The notes below the pieces were generated by a model that did no database searches, was not told the DNA's origin, and saw nothing but the letters and a program-made list of their open reading frames with translations. From assembly GCA_016800925.1 (NCBI GenBank), contig JABCPU010000782.1:1-26863 (forward strand): DNA of 26,863 nucleotides, read 5' to 3'. The position numbers were made by a program, and so were the translations under genes. Shown here one piece after another: positions 9,464-18,430 of the stretch; within the stretch, counting starts at the first letter, position 1; each line of letters opens with the position of its first letter. Source of the stretch: Suillus spraguei. Taxonomy: Eukaryota; Basidiomycota; Agaricomycetes; Boletales; Suillaceae.

Positions 9464-9593
9464 CAATCAGCCTCGACCACCACAGTTAGAGCTAGGGTTC
9501 AATACCACCCCCCACCAGCTAGAGCTAGAGCTTAGTTAGCTGACTCGCTGCTTAGGCTAAAAACGTATTGTCTCGGTGTCTCGGTGTCTCGGC
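9464..9593 (+). repeat. 130-bp direct repeat, right copy
   Basis: Copy of 8271-8400. Similarity continues weakly past the end: the AAGCGATAC and TCGGCCCACGAGTCACCCCC segments at 9597-9740 resemble 8446-8520. A larger unit including the flank was therefore probably duplicated. Confidence 0.85.
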
Positions 9594-10073
9594 TCAAGCG
9601 ATACGATATGAGAGACCACCACAGCAAGACAGCGATACTCGCCCACATCAAGCGATGCAAAGAGGCATCAAATAGCGAAAAATCAAGCAAAATGAAGACC
9701 AGTCGAAACGAGATTCTGACCTCGGCCCACGAGTCACCCCCAGACGAGCGCCACAAAGAACTAGACCATGAAATCAAAGACAAGCCATAAGACAGCAAAG
9801 ATCAACAAAATGCAACCAAAGACTATCTATATGAGTTGAAACATTATGGGGGCGTAATGTTTTCCTCGAGGAAAGGAAAAGGAAAGGGAAGAGGAAATTA
9901 TATAATTGGTTAGAAAAGGAAAGAGGAAAATAAATAATTGTTTTATAATTGGTTAGCAATGCTAAGGTGAAAATAATCAATTGTTATTAGTGTACATCAC
10001 ATAATTGTATACACAATCATTGGTGGTAAAGGTGATTACATAAGGAAGAGGAAGGCAAGGGAAGGGAAGAGGC
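9594..10073. other. gap without a gene
   Basis: The first ~240 bp are diverged copies of the AC-rich repeat flank. The rest is AT-rich, with ATAATTGGTTAG twice and a purine-rich start. No coding signal. Confidence 0.5.
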
Positions 10074-10248
10074 AGGAAGGAAAGGAAAGGGAAGAGGAAG
10101 GAAGGAAAGGGAAGAGGAAGGAAGGAAAGGAAAGAGGAAGAAAGGAAAGGAAAGAGGAAGGAAGGAAAGGAAAGGAAAGAGGAAGGAAGGAAAGGAAAGG
10201 AAAGAGGAAGGAAGGAAAGGAAAGAGGAAGGAAGGAAAGGGAAGGGAA
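10074..10248 (+). repeat. uninterrupted 175-nt purine tract
   Basis: Only A and G occur between 10,074 and 10,248, built from GGAAGGAAAGG and GGAAAGAGGAA units. Minus-strand ORFs here encode only Ser/Phe/Pro/Leu repeats and are not genes. Confidence 0.95.
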
Positions 10249-10270
10249 CACAAATTATGTAAAGGAAAAG

Positions 10271-10507
10271 GAAATTATGTAATGGAGAAGGAGAGGAAAT
10301 TATGTAATGGGGAAGGAAAGGAAATTATGTAATCAAGAAGGAAAGGAAATTATGTAATGGGGATGGGAAGGAAATTATGTAATGAAGAAGGAAAGGAAAT
10401 TATGTAATGGGGAAGGAAAGGAAATTATGTAATGAAGAAGGAAAGGAAATTATGTAATGAAGAAGGAAAGGAAATTATGTAATGAAGAAGGAAAGGAAAT
10501 TATGTAG
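10271..10507 (+). repeat. perfect-period 25-bp minisatellite, about ten units
   Basis: GAAATTATGTAATG starts at 10271, 10296, 10321, 10346, 10371, 10396, 10421, 10446 and 10471; a tenth start at 10496 is cut short after ATTATGTA. The period is exactly 25 bp. Variation is confined to the middle (GAAG, GGGG, GGAG, CAAG). A partial copy near 10252 precedes it. Confidence 0.95.
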
Positions 10508-10671
10508 CACTCATAAACCTTACCAAAAAAGATATACCCTAACAGTTTCCCAGTTGGTCTTCCTACATATAGCAAATTGATCTCCCCAATGGACACTGGG
10601 CATAATGATGAGAAAGAGGAGAAGTTGCTTGAGAGATGTCCTCCTGGCCATGAGAGAACAAAGTAAAGTTG

Positions 10672-10755
10672 GTTGACATACCCACCACAATTCTCAATGT
10701 ATCTGGTGCCATCATCACATGGTACCTTCCAGATGCCCTGACCAACACAACCCAG
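10672..10755 (+). pseudogene. possible exon fragment of an unknown fungal protein
   Basis: A 28-codon open stretch reads VDIPTTILNVSGAIITWYLP then DALTNTTQ. It is followed directly by a donor-like GTGTGT at 10756. The upstream frame is closed by stops, so a 3' splice site or breakpoint must lie just before it. The sequence is protein-like and similar in style to hypothetical proteins common in mushroom genomes, but I cannot name the family. No second exon was identified. Confidence 0.3.
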
Positions 10756-13011
10756 GTGTGTAATATACATTGTTACTCAATGGATATTGGTGACAAAACT
10801 TGATGAGTTCACACCTTTGGTGAAGTGTGCACCTCACTGCATCTTTCTCATGCTTAAGCACACCTTGAAGGCACTCAGGTGCACATGTAATAGTGGAGAG
10901 GTTAGGGATTTCTCAAGCAAGCCTCATAGTGTCTTAGTGGGCTCATTTTTCTTATCATATAATGGACCCTTGTCATGTAATTTTCCCTTCATTCCCTCAT
11001 CCTTCCTTTGGATAGCAGCTGAGCGAGGTGTCAAGATACAATCTAGCCTGGGCTGTAGATGAACCACAGCCTAAGCTAGTATGCGAGTCTTGCGCTCTAC
11101 CTAGTCTGCTTCACTTGCAAAGGCAAGAACACTCGACCCTAAAGGGAATGCTAGTAAGTATAGTCCAATAATACCCAACCTGAGGTGCAAGAATGCCGTT
11201 GGAGGTAGCAAGATGCTAGCAGTGACCTCCAGTTCGTGAGAAACTAGCAGTAAATTAGCAGTAAGCATGGGAATGCAGTAGACAAGTGGTAGCATTAACA
11301 GTAAAACTGCGGTATAGCGTGGGAACTTCTCTGGTAAACAAGCAGTCAAGTAGTGTGAAGCGTGGGAAAGCGTTAGCACAAGCGGTCAAGTGCAGGAAAG
11401 TGGTAAAGAGCGGTGGTGCATCAAGCGGTAAAGCAATTTTTAGAGACAGTGACTTCAGTAGAAGACTTTATTCCATTAGAGACAGTAGTGGTGACTATTC
11501 CCAAGTACCATGTGTACTATAGGAGGGAAGTTAGCAAAGAGTACAGGTACCTAGGAATTTATATGAAAGAATAGCTACAGAGACAGAAGTGATAGGATAA
11601 ACATGCAGCAGATATGTAATGAGACTGCACTACAGTTTACAAAACATAATGTACCAGCAAGACTGGATGGACATTGGATGGATGGTAAATCTTGCTTGAG
11701 GATGCCTAATGGATTCATGGAGATTCCCGAAGATCACTGCTTTATGGGTTAGTTGCCGTAGTACAGCCGCTAAGCTGCAACGAGGCTTTCAGAGTGTGGA
11801 ACGATACCGTTAGATAGGGGTAAATGCATGGTAAAGTGGTACAACATAGGACGGTGAAGCCAAAGGTTAAGGATAATGATTGCTGGTTGACTCCTATATA
11901 AAAATATGCCATTTTGAGCTCAGCGTGAGTTTGCTCATCACAACAATATACACCACTTTTACTTAGTTTTGTCAATTGGGTGTCAAATGGTACCTACAGA
12001 AGAAATTTTGGGCAGCTACTGATTTGCTCACTCCAAGCCTCAAAAATAGTGTAAAGGTTGATGGCAATTGGCAAATCAATCAAGAGTGGTTCAAACACAG
12101 CTCTGAAAATGTTGGCTTAACTCCTAGTGTGACAAACATTTTGGTGCTGATCTTGAAACCCTATCTTTTGACACACATCTAAAGTCTATGGCCATCTTGC
12201 CCCTTTAGCACGAGACGCCAGCATCACACACTTACTGCAGACCATACTGACCTGCTGGTCCACATTCCATGAATCAATGTCCTTCCATGTCCTTGCCTTG
12301 TCCACATAGCTCTATTTGGTGCATAGTTTGTACATGTGTCACATACCATATTTCACACCCCATCTCCACTATGATCTCTGGCCCTGATCTCCATAACTCT
12401 GGACCTCCGCAGCTAGCCTGCTCGCCTTACACACTTCCTAGTCCACTCTGAGCACAGTCTCACCCATTATTATGTTGGACTTTCTCACCCATTATTATGT
12501 CTGGACTTTCTCTCCTCTTATATCTTAGGGTATGTCCTTGTCTCCGGCTCTCAATTCCATCTGGATAATCTATTCTGTACATACCTCATCTCTGAGTTCA
12601 TATACTTATGTTCTGTTGAACTAACTAATGTGTTCCTGCATGGTACATACATAGCCTTGGACTTTGCTTACTGATCCATACCTATGTTCCCTATAGTATA
12701 TAAACTCGCACTTTTCCCTAGGCCAAACATTTGACCCTTTGTTATATTATGCTTTCCTATCTTTATCCCTGTTCACCTCCAGCTCTACCTTTGGTAGTCT
12801 TCCTCTGTTTGTCTCTACTCTGGACTTTGTCTGTAGTAGCCTGTACCCTCTTTACATGATCTCTGGACCTACTCCTCTATAGTAGGGCAACACTTCCCCC
12901 CAGATCCATGGAGCTCCCCTTCTCTGTTCCTCTACTCCTCATCCTCTGGACCTTCTATCTCCGGTCCTGTCCTACCCTATCCTTGACCTCCTGTGGGTCA
13001 TCTTTCCCCCT
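10756..13011. other. 2.3 kb without a gene, mobile-element-like
   Basis: No ORF here has a recognisable motif. From about 11,230 to 11,430 the plus strand carries irregular GCAGTAA/GCGGTAAAG repeats. TATA-like boxes occur at 11,895-11,903 (TATATAAAA) and 12,697-12,704 (TATATAAA). From about 12,250 to 13,010 the plus strand is strongly C/T-rich with short, translated-nonsense ORFs, as in retroelement LTRs or Helitron interiors. I cannot define element ends on the left. Confidence 0.4.
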
Positions 13012-13028
13012 GGAGCTTCGCTCCTAAT
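13012..13028 (+). mobile_element. candidate Helitron-like 3' terminus (hairpin plus CTAAT)
   Basis: GGAGC (13012-13016) pairs with GCTCC (13020-13024) around a TTC loop and runs straight into CTAAT. Helitron 3' ends carry a short hairpin near a terminal CTRR followed by host T. The spacing is tighter than usual. To the right begins intact coding sequence of the GQHR-motif gene; to the left is TE-like sequence. A change of sequence character at this point is clear; the Helitron assignment is inference. Confidence 0.35.
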
Positions 13029-16000
13029 TATATCGCAAGAAGACCTACATTTCAATATATATATGTGCAAATAGAAAACTCACCGTCGTATGCGAATCAT
13101 GAAGAGATGGTGGAAGAATGACAGGGAGAACAGTTGTGTCCTTCGACATGTTGAAAGCAAGCTCTGGGTTGTCTGCTAACAAGCGGTTCCATTGACGAGA
13201 CATGTTGATGTAGAATCCCTAATAAATATGACAAGTCAGGTGTAGATATGATAATGAATGGTAATTGGGATAAAATGAATGGGAGATGCGCTCACTACAG
13301 TTGTGAAAGCGGCCACTGACTTGCATGAGATCAGCGAGGGGTCTAGCAAGATCTGCCGACATATCAGAGTTGGGGACACATGATGCCTTCGCTCCTGGCA
13401 TGTTGCTAATCATATTGATGAGCTTCTGCAGAGCTGCCAGGTCTGCAATCTCTGAGGCAAGACGCTCCTCAGAGTGACGCTGCACCTGAATGAACTCATC
13501 ATGCATGTCGCAGATGACATCAGTTGGGTCGTCCAAAGCTTTGTCGAGAGTAAGTCCGTCATGCCATTTCCATTCTTTTACCGTGACGAGCTTCCTGTTA
13601 CTTGTGAGTGTCTGCTTAGGCCGGACAGCTTCGGTGAGTTCCAGCTTGAAAACCCGTCATAATGCGCCAATGGTAGGGTCCGCCAACAGCTGGGGACGGT
13701 ATTGCTCGGCATACACACGTTCCATTATGATTGCTTGAACGCAAGGCATGGAGTCTTGTACATAGTTCTTCGTCTTCGAGCTCGTCCAGTCCCACGAGGT
13801 GACATGCAACGCTAACGTGCCAACGATGGCCATGGACTCACCAGATAAGTCCTTTGGTTCTATGACTCCCTTTTGCCTCCTCGCCTGAACTAGACCCATC
13901 AGCTGGTTGCACAACACCATCTCAGTGCTTTGCATGAGGCCGATGGCTGCTTCAAAAGATTTTTTGTCATGTAGGCGAGGGTCCATGGTCTGTGCGATTC
14001 TCAACATTGCATTGTTGAGTTGCAGGACCATGTTGTTCCTGTACCTTCATATGTAGTCGACGATCTGTATATTCAGTCCGTTCAGTACGTCAATCAAGTC
14101 TAATCTATTACTGCTCACCTGAACGGCCACAACGCATGACTGAAGCCTTGGTTCCGCATGCACATTGCATAACATCACAGCAGACCAGTTGTCCATAGTG
14201 TGCATTTTGCCATGCAAAATGCGCCAGTAATCAAGTAGGGGCTCAAACCATCTACTGATCTGTTGTTCAAGTAAATATTGAGATATATATCTGTGAATGT
14301 ATGTGTGAGCTTACCTCCGCAATCGCTAATTGAATCTTCGTTAGACTGCTCCAAATGTAGTCCAACATCCACCCCGTCAACAAGGGCTCGGGTACATGGT
14401 TAGAATCCTCTTCTGGAGCGAGATGGAGCTCAAGGTGAGCGGTGATGCTGTCTAGATGCTTGAGGATGGCATTTTCCTCAATCTCATTGGGCTTTTTGTC
14501 AGCCAGTGACCATACGCTTCGCAAGGTAAATATGACGTTAGAGCGATACTTGCTGAGGGCTTCAACATATGTGGGGGACATCGTCAGCAAAGTATTCTTG
14601 ACCCCATGAAATGCAGATTCTGTGTGCTTATTGATTTTAGGCATCACATCTGCCCAGATCAAGATATCCACCTCCTCGATACTTGGAATGTCTGTCAATA
14701 ATTCTCGCAAGCTTGCGAGTTTCTCGCATGCTGGGACAACTCCCCTTTCTGCCTTGTTGAGCAAGTGAGTGATTTCACCGTATGAAGGAAATGAATCTTG
14801 ACATGCGAGTATGTGTAGTGTCAGGCAGCGACTTTCCATCAAGACAACATATACCTTCAGATATGGTCAGTGTCTTCAATACTCGCCACTCAATGATGTG
14901 TACTTACGCCCATGCAAATGTCAATGGATTTCGAGAGCCATGTCACAGAGAATTCGCGTCGCCTTTGATAGTGAGATCCCAATTGCAGGAGATGCCTAAA
15001 AAGTGTATAGCAAAGCCCCGTCTCATGCAAGACCTTTTGTAGATGTGCGTTCTTGTCTTTCTCTGTCCGCACGTCTATAAGCATTGAATGTGCTAATTCA
15101 TCCCGTTCATTGGGGGCAGCCTTCAGGTAAGCTGCCCATATATCCTTCAAGACAGTGACCAGGACTTCCTCTTCCGTTTGCTTGTACTTGTGTAGGGTAC
15201 TGTTGCTGCTTAGGTGGTTTGCTAACCTGTCTCCTTTGGCCAGCAGTTTGTCTGTTACACGGTATGTCAGTATCTTACTTCTGTTATACCTAGAGTCGTA
15301 TACGACTCTAGGATGCGTTCACAACTGTTCTATGCATGGAAAAGGACACTCACTGCTATCGTACACGATGATGCCCCATTTGCCCAGGTCCATGAGCGTT
15401 CCAAGGACTGTCGACAGTTGTTGCCGACAGTTGTCGTACTCTACCTTATGGTCCTCGGTAGTGTGCTTCAATCCCTTTATCCTCTCAATCTTCTTTGTTA
15501 ACGATGTCTTTTCGTCTTGCAGACTGCGATGGTACTTTCATAGAGCTGACAATCGATGTTGTCCCGACGCAACAACAATGATGTCTTGGTTGCTAATCTT
15601 CAGTTCTGGTACTACATCAGGATCCGAGAAGTCGCTCGCAAGAGCATGGCAGTTTCCAATGCACTTCTTGGAGATGATGATGGGGATCGCAGTAACGTCT
15701 TTCATTGGCACGATTCCTTTCGTTTTGAATGCTGATATTAATTTTTTTGTCTCTGTTTCGTTCTCAGGACGATCATTGTAAATGCTGAATTTAAATTGGT
15801 GGGCAAACGTCAAGATATTCAGCCATGCAATGCCAGCCTTACATTTAGCAACCGAGGTATCCAATCTTTGCGTCTCTTTCCCCAAGTCATTCTCAGGCAC
15901 TTCTGCTCTCACAGGTCTTGTATCCAATTGAAGGTTGGCTACTGATCCCACCTGATAAGTGTTTAACATTTCATTTCAGTATGTCTTCTCATCTTCCTTA

Positions 16001-16064
16001 GAATTCGACTCACCGCTGATGTTCCGGTCTTCTTTCCACCAGATCTTCTACCCTTGGGAGGCAT
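13024..16064 (-). pseudogene. large gene with GQHR (ParB/sulfiredoxin-like) motif, three in-frame TGA codons
   Basis: Seven exons fit with consistent phases: 16064-16014, 15951-15354, 15251-14908, 14854-14315, 14259-14119, 14064-13321 and 13218-13084. They total 851 codons. The start is MPPKGRRSGGKKTGTSA (basic). Around codons 135-155 lies NQDIIVVASGQHRLSAL, resembling the ParB/sulfiredoxin-fold GxxR signature; that assignment is from motif memory only. The rest is largely helical (KYHRSLQDEKTSLTKKIERI; EERLASEIADLAALQKLI) and unrecognised. TGA codons at 15540-15538, 14049-14047 and 13659-13657 interrupt an otherwise continuous frame; each could be a former CGA. The donor at 13320 is GTCAGT, less usual than GTGAGT. 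After exon 7 a possible terminal exon (13044-13024) ends in TAG supplied by the abutting element, so the true 3' end is probably lost. Function unknown. Confidence 0.6.
15289..15312. repeat. perfect 24-bp palindrome inside an intron
   Basis: CCTAGAGTCGTA followed by its exact reverse complement TACGACTCTAGG. It lies in the intron 15252-15353 of the GQHR-motif gene. It could be a hairpin, a protein-binding site or an insertion footprint. Confidence 0.9.
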
Positions 16065-16457
16065 TGTTAATGTATATAGTGATTGATGATGATGATTGTA
16101 TCAACGAAACAAGGTTCGTCTCATTATCTGATGTCCTACAACTCAGATTGAAATATGCCCTCTGCCCTACGCCCTTCCTTCCTCACCCGGCCTGACGGCT
16201 GCCCTTGGTTTGCAAATACATTGAGTATCCGCGAAGGTCACCTGACCTGATCACGTAATTAATTTTATTACATTTTAATCACATTTGATTTGTTTATATA
16301 CCATATTATGTACCTATCACCACACTCACTACTGTTGTGAGGGCGGGTTATACATACAATTATATATAGTATACTTGCTACATTATAATTATGGGCGTAC
16401 CATAATGTGTACCACTTTCACTACTGTTTTATATGCGGTGTATATCCACATATTGAT
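16065..16457. other. presumed promoter side of the GQHR-motif gene; no gene seen
   Basis: AT-rich, with a pyrimidine-rich patch (CCCTACGCCCTTCCTTCCTC, about 16,163-16,182) upstream of the minus-strand ATG. A smaller inverted pair CATTAT...ATAATG lies near 16,380-16,406. No coding signal. Confidence 0.4.
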
Positions 16458-16611
16458 TCATAGCATGAGTATATCAAGCTAAGTTAATAAACCAACCATG
16501 TAATAAAGACTTTATTTATGTATGAAGTATATACATGTATATACTTCACATAAATAAACTCTGTAATACATGGTTGGTTTATTAACTTGGCTTGATATAC
16601 TCATGCTATGA
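16458..16611. mobile_element. palindromic MITE-like hairpin element, ~77-bp arms
   Basis: The left arm (16458-16535) begins TCATAGCATGAGTATATCAA. The right arm (16536-16611) is its near-perfect reverse complement, differing at a few positions, with a centre at TATACATGTATA. Foldback elements of this size are typically non-autonomous DNA transposons. No clear target-site duplication is seen next to it and there is no coding capacity. Confidence 0.75.
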
Positions 16612-16800
16612 GTATTTTCTGGTTGCTCAGTGCTCTATGTGTTGGTTATAATATTGTATTTAGACTATTTATTACTGTTTTGTAGGGCTTAAGGTAGATT
16701 ATATATGAAGGTTTTGATGACCTACTTGAATATGAAGTTGTTTTTATGGCCCTTAGGGGTAACCAAACCACGTTTTATACCTAACCCATTTACAGAAATC
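16612..16800. other. short non-coding stretch between MITE-like element and SEC23 fragment
   Basis: AT-rich, no coding signal. It contains the left breakpoint of the SEC23 homology near 16,804, after which the frame ends at once. Confidence 0.5.
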
Positions 16801-17540
16801 CTATATAATGCTAGGAGAGTTCGCTTCTGCAAAATTCCGAGCGATTGTGGTGACACGCAAACGCATTTGCCCCGATGAGTGCTGATGATGGGTAACGAAT
16901 TGAATAAGACCCCTTGATCCGGGGGACAATGGCTGGCCCGCAGGAGTAACGACCTCGAAGTAAATGGCAGCAGATGTCCTAGGTGTGATGGAGTTGATTC
17001 GCCAGGCTGATGTTTGACCCATACCGATTTCCATCTCGCCAACGCAGGCAGATTTCTTCCCAGCGGAGATTGCATGTCCGATAAGGCCAGAAACCTTCAG
17101 TTCTTTAGCTGTCTAAATAAATTCAAGTCAAAAAGTTGTGTAGAGTATGCGAGGCGACTTGCCTGTACGTCAAACGTCGCATTAAAACCCATCTGCAAGA
17201 TGTCCTGGTCGTCCTTATTGAACATGCGCAGGAAGCTTTGCTTGAGAATCGACGTGGCAAACGAATCAAATAGGACGATGACGCCGTTCGTCCTTCATCT
17301 CCAGCAAGCCCACTTGATCCAAGCAGCCAGCAAATAGATCGACAGCGTGACCATTATTGGACGCTCTCTTCGCCGGACATTCATAGAACTAAAACAGAGA
17401 GAACTATGATGCTATCAAACATTGTTTCACTAATCTAGGACAAACCTTTAATGCACGTTTGTAGTGCTTGACGCTGTCCCGTTCGATGTCGTGATGAGAG
17501 CGGATAGGTTCCTTGAGTTCGTTACTGACAACTTGATCAA
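16801..17540 (-). pseudogene. SEC23: SEC23 (COPII coat) internal fragment
   Basis: Sec23 is the GTPase-activating subunit of the COPII inner coat at ER exit sites. Three exon pieces remain: about 17540-17446 ([20 protein letters not shown] then YKRALK), 17388-17163 ([61 protein letters not shown]) and 17112-16801 (TAKELKVSGLIGHAISAGKK; MGQTSAWRINSITPRTSAAI; GLIQFVTHHQHSSGQMRLRV). The N-terminal zinc finger and half of the trunk, and the C-terminal helical and gelsolin parts, are absent. After LLEMKD the frame shifts (about 17285-17305) before VIVLFDSF. The intron 17113-17162 begins GC rather than GT. The right edge adjoins the HisRS fragment within about 10 nt. Confidence 0.88.
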
Positions 17541-18390
17541 CCTTACCTTGATTGTAAATTCTCCAACATCCAATTTCGTCAAGATAGTGCATAGTAGACT
17601 GATAATCTCAGCATCTGGGATCATTGGGTCCTATGCACCTGTAATATCCAAATCCTGTGACAAATTATACGAAATACCCCAGGGAAAGTGAGAAAACGCG
17701 TACTGCTCGTGAGAACTCGCGCATTCAGCCTTTTGACATCACAGGGTTGTCTCTCCTATAGACCTTGCCAACTTGCCAAATCTTCGCTTGGACAGTAGCA
17801 CCAGCCATAGCTAGATACCGTGCCAAGGGAACGATGTGATCGTACCGAAGAGCAAGTTGCTCACCCCCCTGGTCCATCAAGTCAAAAATGAGTTTCTGGT
17901 CCTCGCCGTACTTTCCAGCAAGCACGTCCTTGCGTTCAAATACAGGTGTGTCGAGGGCGCTCCCACCATAGGACGTAAATACATCCTTAACGATACGCTC
18001 AACATGCTACCGGCAAAACGTCTCCGCTGCGCCGTAATCGCGTGTGCCCTATGCAGCCTACTTGAGTACCCCTCAGAAGTGTATGATTGCAGTGCGCATT
18101 CGAACACACCTTTGCAGTTTTGAGGAGTAGTCGTTCCTTCTTCTTCCCAGCATCCTTGCTCCCGCCTGCACTATTCATCGCAGCCATTGATTTCTTCAAT
18201 TCACCAAGTCTCTACTTGACAGTGTCTATACTGGCCGGATCGGTATTTTGTAGTCGGAGATCGTTCAGTGCACCTGTTGCCTGTGCAATTTCAGCAGTGA
18301 GCGAATCTGAGACTTCAGTTGTCATTGTACGCGTCCCAATAGATTTTGGTATCAGAGTGCAAAAGTTGGTGGTCAATCGATATGATCTAC
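17541..18390 (-). pseudogene. HTS1: histidyl-tRNA synthetase N-terminal fragment
   Basis: HisRS charges tRNA-His. ATG at 18325 opens MTTEVSDSLTAEIAQATGAL, preceded in frame by TLIPKSIGTRT, possibly part of a mitochondrial-form leader. After an N-terminal helical appendix (KKERLLLKTAK) a ~60-nt intron leads to motif 1 and the catalytic core: [69 protein letters not shown] then [18 protein letters not shown] (motif 2), and [20 protein letters not shown] then DVGEFTIK. It stops at a GTAAGG donor (17546); the second HisRS signature, motif 3 and the anticodon domain are missing. In-frame stops occur at 18212 (TAG), 18007 (TAG), 17725 (TGA, where Arg is expected before MREF) and 17631 (TAG, where Tyr is expected before DPM). 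The 5' edge abuts REV1. Confidence 0.88.
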
Positions 18391-18430
18391 AAAAAGCACG
18401 ACCAGAGAACATAGAAAAGATAAATATAAG

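Noticed and set aside
8271..9593. LTR retrotransposon with 130-bp LTRs
   Set aside because: No TG...CA ends, primer-binding site, polypurine tract or gag/pol sequence; the interior is only minisatellite.
10017..10253. Ser/Phe/Leu/Pro-repeat ORFs on the minus strand
   Set aside because: They are translations of the purine microsatellite.
15538..15540. Selenocysteine at the first TGA of the GQHR-motif gene
   Set aside because: Nearly all fungi lack selenocysteine insertion, the residue is not in a redox-like motif, and Arg loss by C-to-T explains it.
17317..17592. In-frame HisRS-SEC23 fusion protein
   Set aside because: The ORF crossing the junction uses a frame different from the HisRS exon, so no true fusion polypeptide is encoded without further splicing.
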